Shown here: positions 7,834 to 11,858 of the stretch, piece by piece
Layout: each line of letters starts with the position of its first letter
Position numbering within the stretch: position 1 is the stretch's first letter
Source: Discostella pseudostelligera
Taxonomy: Eukaryota; Bacillariophyta; Thalassiosirophyceae; Thalassiosirales; Thalassiosiraceae
Direction: 5' to 3'
Assembly (NCBI GenBank): GCA_036940085.1
Contig: JALLBK010000484.1
Coordinates: 1-11,858, forward strand
DNA: 11,858 bases
Translations under genes and position numbers: made by a program
Notes under the pieces: model-generated
Told to the model about the DNA's origin: nothing
Databases searched by the model: none
The model's input: only the letters and a program-made list of their open reading frames with translations

Positions 7834-8354
7834 ATATTCATCTTAGCTGCAAACTGACATGGGACACTGTCGCTGGATTTCACCGACATGGGGCTGTCAC
7901 AGCGACACAAAATCAACTGACCATACCTACTCTGTATGTAGGAATCAGTATGTATGTAGGTTCAGTCAAGCATAATTATCATCCTGACCTCTGAACATTG
8001 AAACCGGGTACCCGTTTTCAGGCATGGAGCCTGGCTACTTAGTGTCACCCTGCTGTTACTGAAGTGTCTCTCTATACATCATACTATCCTCTCTCTACAC
8101 ATCATGCTATCCATAAAAACTTGAAACTGGCTGTCCGGTTTCATTTAGTACACTGTTATGTAGTACTGCAGTTGTAAAGTTAGTACTTATATTATGTCCA
8201 AAGCAACAGATGGATCATTAAGGCTGATGATATTCATTCAAAATAAGTCAAGCACAGTCATCATCCTGACGTCTCAACATTGAAACTGGGTACCCATTTT
8301 CAAGCGTGGTACTGCTTTCCGAGCTGGACCACAATAGCTGATTGAGGATCCGGC
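7834..8354. other. Gene-free stretch with dispersed hairpin motifs and small duplications
   Basis: I see no coding frame of note. It holds three copies of the 22-nt hairpin motif (7999-8020, 8122-8143, 8281-8302), a duplicated segment of about 66 bases (7964-8030 and 8246-8312), and adjacent copies of a 22-base word starting CTCTCTA and ending CTATCC (8068-8089 and 8091-8112). Confidence 0.6.
7964..8312 (+). repeat. Duplicated segment of about 66 bp containing the hairpin motif
   Basis: Positions about 7964-8030 and 8246-8312 align over their whole length without gaps at roughly 80% identity. Both start AGTCAAGCA, share ATCATCCTGAC, and run into the hairpin with central GGGTACCC. So at least these two hairpin copies spread by duplication of a longer unit, not as bare 22-mers. 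Confidence 0.75.
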
Positions 8355-8486
8355 ATCCGTCCGTCCGTCCGTCCGTCCGTCCGTCTTTCCGTCCGTCCAT
8401 CCGTCCATCCGTCCATCCGTCTTTCCGTCCGTCCATCTGTCCGTCCGTCTTTCCGTCCATCCGTCCATCCGTCCATCCATCTATCC
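8355..8486 (+). repeat. (CCGT)n tetranucleotide tract with higher-order structure
   Basis: Tandem CCGT and its variant CCAT run for about 130 bases. The interruption CGTCTTTCC recurs at 8382, 8418 and 8446 (steps of 36 and 28 bases, both multiples of four), so the tract has grown by duplicating blocks as well as single units. The long - strand frames across it read as an Asp-Gly-Arg/Trp-Thr repeat and are artefacts of the four-base unit. Confidence 0.92.
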
Positions 8487-8593
8487 AACATTTATGAAGC
8501 AAGATGCAAGAAGATATTAATGCTCTATAAATTCGGACACATCCTGTCTCTCTTAGAATAGCAGCCAAAACTAAATGAACAATTGATCAATAG

Positions 8594-9004
8594 AAAGATG
8601 AAGGATTGCAAGCATCACCAAGCTGCAGCAGCAGCAAAAAACAAAAGCAATGGCAAAGAAACTTCCCAGAGGTGAGGAGGAAAGAACAGCTATTTAACAC
8701 TGCTGCTCAATCAATAGCCAGGAAGGACCCAGAGGTGAGGAGGAAAGAACAGCTTCTTGATGCTGCTGCTCAATCAATAGCCAGAGAGGACCCAGAGGTG
8801 AGAAGAGGAGAACAGCTACTTGATACTGCTGCTCGATCAGTAGCAAGGAAGAACCTAGAGGTGAGGAGGAAAGAACAACTGGAATCTGATTTCGAGATAC
8901 TCATGAACAAATCAGAAAGAGAGAACATTTCAAACAAGGACAATACTATGGAGTTTAATGATGATCATCAACAAAACAGAGATGGAGAAGATGGATTGCT
9001 TTAA
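8594..9004 (+). pseudogene. Coding-repeat remnant: 21-residue unit PEVRRKEQLL..AAQSIAR in four copies, no ATG
   Basis: The frame is open from just after a TAG at 8591-8593 to a TAA at 9002-9004 and has no ATG before the repeats. The longest reading begins at a TTG at 8606. A 63-base unit repeats at exact 63-base steps (GAGGTGAG words at 8669, 8732, 8795 and 8858). The peptide unit is roughly DPEVRRKEQLLDAAAQSIARE, highly charged and probably helical. The tail is acidic and Asn-rich (to residue 132). Similar DPEVR-type repeats precede helicase or other domains in some transposon-derived eukaryotic proteins; that link is from memory and uncertain. Missing ATG: either an unseen 5' exon spliced in, or a decayed fragment. 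An ATG at 8598 is in another frame and stops after 25 codons. Confidence 0.4.
8669..8880 (+). repeat. 63-bp tandem repeat, four copies (last partial)
   Basis: Copies begin at 8669, 8732, 8795 and 8858 with no length change, which preserves one reading frame. Most differences between copies are single substitutions. Every copy contains AGAGGTGAG, which looks like a strong 5' splice donor (AG|GTGAG). Confidence 0.9.
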
Positions 9005-9323
9005 TATTGAATATGACACATCAAGTATATGTTTTTAGAATATGAATAGGATGTAAGGATTGAAACATGAAGCCGGCTACCCAGTTTCATACTGTAAGAG
9101 AAAGGAAAGAAATGAAACTGGCTACCCGGTTTCAAATTTGAGTTGTAACAAGTAGGAACATGAAACCTGCTACCTGGTTTCGAACTGAAGGTACATGAAG
9201 CCAGTATCCTTTCTACTAACAAAACAAGTCAATGAGCTACCCAACAGCATACATTTCTCCTAAATCAAGTCTTCAAATGCTCCTGGAGCAATAGCTTCCA
9301 ACGATATTGCACTAACAGCCTCA
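9005..9323. other. Gene-free stretch with three to four hairpin motifs
   Basis: This holds copies of the 22-nt hairpin at 9068-9089, 9113-9134 and 9161-9182 and a half copy near 9196, spaced 45 and 48 bases. This is close to the 44-base step of the array at 10.1 kb. I see no gene. Confidence 0.75.
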
Positions 9324-9848
9324 TCATAAGATATAAGATATAGTAGCAAATCTTGCTACGAAATCACATTCTTCATTCTTAGTCAGAACACGCTCTTTCA
9401 CCTCTACATTCTTATACACCTCAGCTTTAATCATGGCATGAGCAATCTTCTTTGCCCAAGCAATAGGAATGCCTTCCTGCTCTGCAGGAAACCACCTGAT
9501 TGAACCATCTGCATCTGATCCAGCATGATGAGCATCAATATGAATACCCCAAAGGTGATCTCCCAGCATTGACTCTGGCATCCATTTTGTCTTCAGATTA
9601 GAAAACGCCTTGAACTCCATCTCTCCTATTATAGTCACACTTCCACTTTTGTTTGACAATTTCTTCAGATACTCACAGCCATCATAGAACCCCTCAAACA
9701 ACCACCCAACAGGTTTATGCGCTTTATTGAACAATGTAAAAATCTTAGGAATGTTCATAATCGGCTTGCTGGGAACTTTAACTTTCTTTTTTGGAGACAT
9801 TGGCTCAATAACAGCAGCAGCACCAGCAGGAGGACTTTGTTTCAACAT
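9324..9848 (-). CDS. Hypothetical protein, 174 aa, unknown family
   Basis: This is a clean single-exon frame starting at an ATG (A at -3) and ending TAA. The composition is that of a normal globular protein, unlike its repeat surroundings. Residues 1-30 are Pro/Ala/Lys-rich with PKKKVKV (about 19-25), which resembles a short nuclear localisation signal. The rest (about 31-174) mixes aromatic and charged residues (W49, GCEYLKK, TIIGE, WGIHIDAHH, IRWFPAEQEG, IAWAKKIAHAM). There is no signal peptide or clear membrane segment. I recognise no domain. The His/Asp cluster around IDAHHAGSD (about 107-115) could be a metal site, but this is speculation. It lies alone between two hairpin-repeat clusters and could be a host gene, a mobile-element gene, or one exon of a larger gene. 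Confidence 0.55.
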   Translation of the reverse strand: MLKQSPPAGAAAVIEPMSPKKKVKVPSKPIMNIPKIFTLFNKAHKPVGWLFEGFYDGCEYLKKLSNKSGSVTIIGEMEFKAFSNLKTKWMPESMLGDHLWGIHIDAHHAGSDADGSIRWFPAEQEGIPIAWAKKIAHAMIKAEVYKNVEVKERVLTKNEECDFVARFATISYIL

Positions 9849-10117
9849 AATATTTCCTGATAATTAGCTAACAGTTTACAGTAATAAAACCTGTTCTGTC
9901 TTTACCATTGAAATAATAACATCAACTATCAATGTTAACTTCTCTACAATAACTTCTTATTCCTTTGATACTATGAATTTGAGAACAGTCCTTGACACCT
10001 CATGGAACCGACTATCATCGAGCTGGCAAAAGAAAATTGAAACCGGTTTCCAGATTCAATAATTCTTCTTATGGCATCAAATACTCTTCCCAATGCAAGC
10101 AATGACAATGGAAGCAA
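9849..10117. other. AT-rich upstream flank of the 174-aa ORF with a loopless hairpin copy
   Basis: No coding frame is visible. At 10039-10050 GAAACCGGTTTC is a perfect 12-base palindrome. It equals the two inner arms of the hairpin motif with the loop removed. The rest is AT-rich and may include the promoter of the - strand ORF. I see no TATA box I would call. Confidence 0.5.
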
Positions 10118-10596
10118 TGAAACTGGCTACCCGGTTTCAATTTGTAGCACAATGGAAGCAATGAAACCTGCTAGCCAGTTTCGATTCCTTACACAATGGA
10201 AGCAATGAAACCAGCTACCCCGACTTCTATTCATGGAACATGGAATCAATGAAACCGGCTACCCGGTTTCAATTTGTAGCACAATAGTAGCAATGAAACT
10301 GGCTACCTGGTTTTGATTCATCACACATTGGAACTAATGGTTTCCATTTATAGTACATGGAAGCAATGAAACAGGCTACCCGATTTCAATTTGTAGCACA
10401 ATGGAAGCAGGTACATGGAAGCAATGAATCTGGCTACCCAGTTTCAATTTGTAGCACAATGGAAGCAATGAAACTGGTTACCCGGGTTCAATTTATGGTA
10501 CAATGGAAGCAATGAAACCCACTACCCGGTGCACAATTAAAGCAATGAAACCAGCTACCTTGCAACCAAACAAATGAAACCGGCTACCCGGTTTCA
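10118..10596 (+). repeat. 44-bp tandem array carrying the 22-nt hairpin motif, about 12 units
   Basis: Hairpin starts are 10118, 10162, 10206, 10250, 10294, 10338 (internally deleted), 10367, 10425, 10469, 10513, 10546 and 10575. The step is exactly 44 bases in seven cases. The 29 and 58 steps are explained by a 15-base loss and a 14-base insertion. The ideal motif has 9-base arms TGAAACCGG and CCGGTTTCA around CTAC (perfect at 10250-10271 and 10575-10596). The 22-base linker is also conserved: ATTTGTAGCACAATGGAAGCA. Many copies have compensating or single changes in the arms. Confidence 0.93.
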
Positions 10597-10713
10597 CATC
10601 CATCAAGCTGGCTGAGGAAAATTGAAACATTCAATTTTTGGTATAGTTACAGCTGGATCTGGTCATGAAGATGTAGATACAAAAATATGCTAGATAATTT
10701 ACAAAGAATCCTA

Positions 10714-10983
10714 TCAGTGATATCCTGCATCCAGCAAGTACAATTTGAAGATATTATAATCCTGCTTAGCAAATAACACATAAGACAAAGGTCTTATAAG
10801 GCTGCTTAGCAAATAACACATAAGACAATAATATACAGCACCATCTTCAATCCCTGGTCCCTCCAAGACAATTCCCTTCCCACCACATTTATTTTGCATG
10901 CAAAGTATGATAGCACTACAGCAGCGGCTTGCAAAGGGGCACATAGATACATCACATGTGCCCCCGAGACAGACTGCACACAT
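10714..10983 (-). CDS. Doubtful Cys-rich ORF (89 aa)
   Basis: The first ATG is at 10983 and the stop is at 10716-10714. The product has two Cys-x2-Cys pairs (residues 2/5 and within YYCLMCY, about residues 51-54) and several further Cys between them, which loosely resembles a zinc-binding ribbon. The C-terminal half is encoded over the 27-base direct repeat, which argues against an old conserved protein. It may be chance, or the remnant of a mobile-element zinc finger. I recognise no family. Confidence 0.2.
   Translation of the reverse strand: MCAVCLGGTCDVSMCPFASRCCSAIILCMQNKCGGKGIVLEGPGIEDGAVYYCLMCYLLSSLIRPLSYVLFAKQDYNIFKLYLLDAGYH
10762..10828 (+). repeat. Exact 27-bp direct repeat, 40-bp period
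   Basis: The 27-base word that starts CTGCTTAGCAAATAACACA and continues TAAGACAA is identical at 10762-10788 and 10802-10828. The 13-base spacer includes GTCTTAT, which pairs with ATAAGAC at the end of the first copy (arms 10780-10786 and 10791-10797, four-base loop). A recent local duplication is the simplest reading. Confidence 0.9.
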
Positions 10984-11090
10984 CCACCTGGGCACAGCTC
11001 AACCCTAACATACCATATACCATACCCAACAGAACTACAACTAGATATGGTACACTGTGCGGCTATTGGACAACAATTAATCGATGAAGA

Positions 11091-11858
11091 TTAAGCTTTC
11101 CGAGTTAATTTTTGGCTACTATTAGGTACGCTGTAGTAGCATTTGCGGTCGGATAGTTGATGGCTGTTGTGTACTCTGATGTGGCTCGGCTGCGGCAGAT
11201 GGGTGGCTCTCAGCCACGGATGTACGTCTTTGGTACGTGTGATGTGCGTCTGTCCATAGTCGGGGCAATGGGGCGCTCCTGGTATAGCCGTTGGGGAGAG
11301 TTCAGCCAATGCTCGCGGTAGGTGTAACGGTGAAGTGGGCATGTGAAAGTAATATGGGCGGACGAGTTGATGGTTCCGTGCGTTGAAGTGTTTTGTGAAG
11401 TAATCGGCCAAGTTTTCTTGGCCTGGGTGCCACGTAACATTGAAATTACCGAGCGCGACTTGATCTACTGTCCAAAAGAAGTTCTTTTCCATAGCACGTG
11501 ACCGTTGTTTTTTGACTGTGTCGTTTGCAATCGATACTGCTGTGCTGTTGTCACAATGTACAGGTGTTGGTGGCTGTACGTGTCCCAATTCCTCCAATGC
11601 CAAACGTAGGACCGTGCCATCCTGGCAGTTGTAAAAGAGGGCATCGAGTTCTGCCTTGGCTGCCAATGCAACCACAAATTTGCAGATGCTTGCTGCAATC
11701 AAGATAGGCCCATTCAACTGTATGGGGCTCCCGTTGATGGGCAAACTGCCCATGAAAAATGTACCGCCGAGTCTGCTGCGTGCTTTCGTTTCCGAGAGGT
11801 ATGATGCATCCGAATGTATGTTCAAAATCATGTCGGATGCAACATATCGGATGGTGGC
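11091..11858 (-). mobile_element. pol: Ty1/copia-type retrotransposon pol, C-terminal RNase H part (partial, runs off the window)
   Basis: The frame is open from the right window edge (11858) to TAA at 11093-11091, so this is a 3' fragment of a longer gene. Counted from the methionine at 11831, the acidic RNase H set is present: D8 in HSDAS, E61 in AELDALF, D94 in HCDNSTA and D143 in NLADYFTKH. WHPGQEN precedes the last motif, which is typical of the copia RNase H of LTR elements. The nine residues before that Met continue the same family pattern (YVASDM), so Met at 11831 is internal. After about residue 165 comes an unconserved Pro/His-rich tail. RNase H removes the RNA strand of the RNA-DNA hybrid during reverse transcription. 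No frameshift or stop is seen in this part, so the copy may be young. Diatom copia elements look like this, from memory. Confidence 0.88.

Larger units (their letters stand above)
10597..11090. other. Region between the hairpin array and the retrotransposon; possible LTR territory
   Basis: I find no secure gene. It contains a 27-base exact direct repeat and a Cys-rich ORF (both listed separately). Because it lies directly 3' of a copia-type pol gene on the - strand, a 3' LTR is expected here. A - strand TGTTG occurs at 11075-11071, 15 bases after the pol stop, but no convincing polypurine tract precedes it. Without a second LTR copy the boundary cannot be set. Confidence 0.4.

Noticed and set aside
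8248..8568. - strand ORFs with Asp-Gly-Arg/Thr repeats
   Set aside because: Three frames are open at once across a (CCGT)n tract. Four-base repeats without a stop word give the same cyclic peptide in every frame, so this is no evidence for a gene.
10162..10190. tRNA B-box-like word TTTCGATTCC near the hairpin motif
   Set aside because: No acceptor stem, A box or anticodon arm can be built around it. It is one variant of the hairpin repeat.
10118..10596. CRISPR array
   Set aside because: Repeats of about 22 nt and spacers of about 22 nt look similar in layout, but the spacers are conserved between units, no cas gene is present and the DNA is eukaryotic.
11071..11090. 3' LTR start at the - strand TGTTG just after the pol stop
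   Set aside because: No polypurine tract directly precedes it and no second LTR copy is in the window, so the boundary would be a guess.

Overview
The window looks like nuclear DNA of a stramenopile alga, most likely a diatom. Three things support this. Two proteins carry long single-residue runs (Gln, His, Ser, Gly, Pro). One gene has a short GT-AG intron. The right end holds a Ty1/copia-type retrotransposon RNase H whose wording resembles the elements common in diatom genomes. I see no bacterial operon structure, ribosome binding sites, rRNA or tRNA. The diatom assignment is an inference from style and cannot be proven from the sequence alone.

Layout. (1) 1-5.1 kb is genic, with two convergent protein genes. 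Positions 157-2010 (+) encode a 617-aa probable Golgi type II membrane glycosyltransferase of the rhamnan-synthesis F (RgpF-like) kind. Positions 5099-2382 (-) encode an 836-aa protein of unknown function. It has a low-complexity N-terminal two thirds, a conserved-looking C-terminal block of about 257 aa, and one 207-bp intron (4681-4475) that joins the frames exactly. (2) 5.1-6.3 kb is an upstream or intergenic stretch with a doubtful small ORF and a pair of identical G-box-containing 13-mers. (3) 6.3-10.6 kb is an unusual repeat district. It holds an array built on the perfect palindrome GTTTGCAAAC with a 21-bp period, a second family of 33-46-bp units rich in GTCGAC, two tetranucleotide tracts, and a 22-nt hairpin motif. 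The hairpin is first scattered and then arranged as a 44-bp tandem array. Two coding-like segments sit inside this district: a 63-bp coding repeat on + with no ATG (about 8606-9004), and a clean 174-aa ORF of unknown function on - (9848-9324). (4) 10.6-11.86 kb has a short exact duplication, a doubtful Cys-rich ORF and the 3' end of a copia-type pol gene (- strand) that runs off the right edge.

The genes do not form an evident pathway. The glycosyltransferase and its convergent neighbour are ordinary euchromatic genes. The rest is accessory, repeat-rich sequence next to a retroelement. The most distinctive signal is that all three tandem-repeat families share a dyad-symmetric core and lie next to one another.
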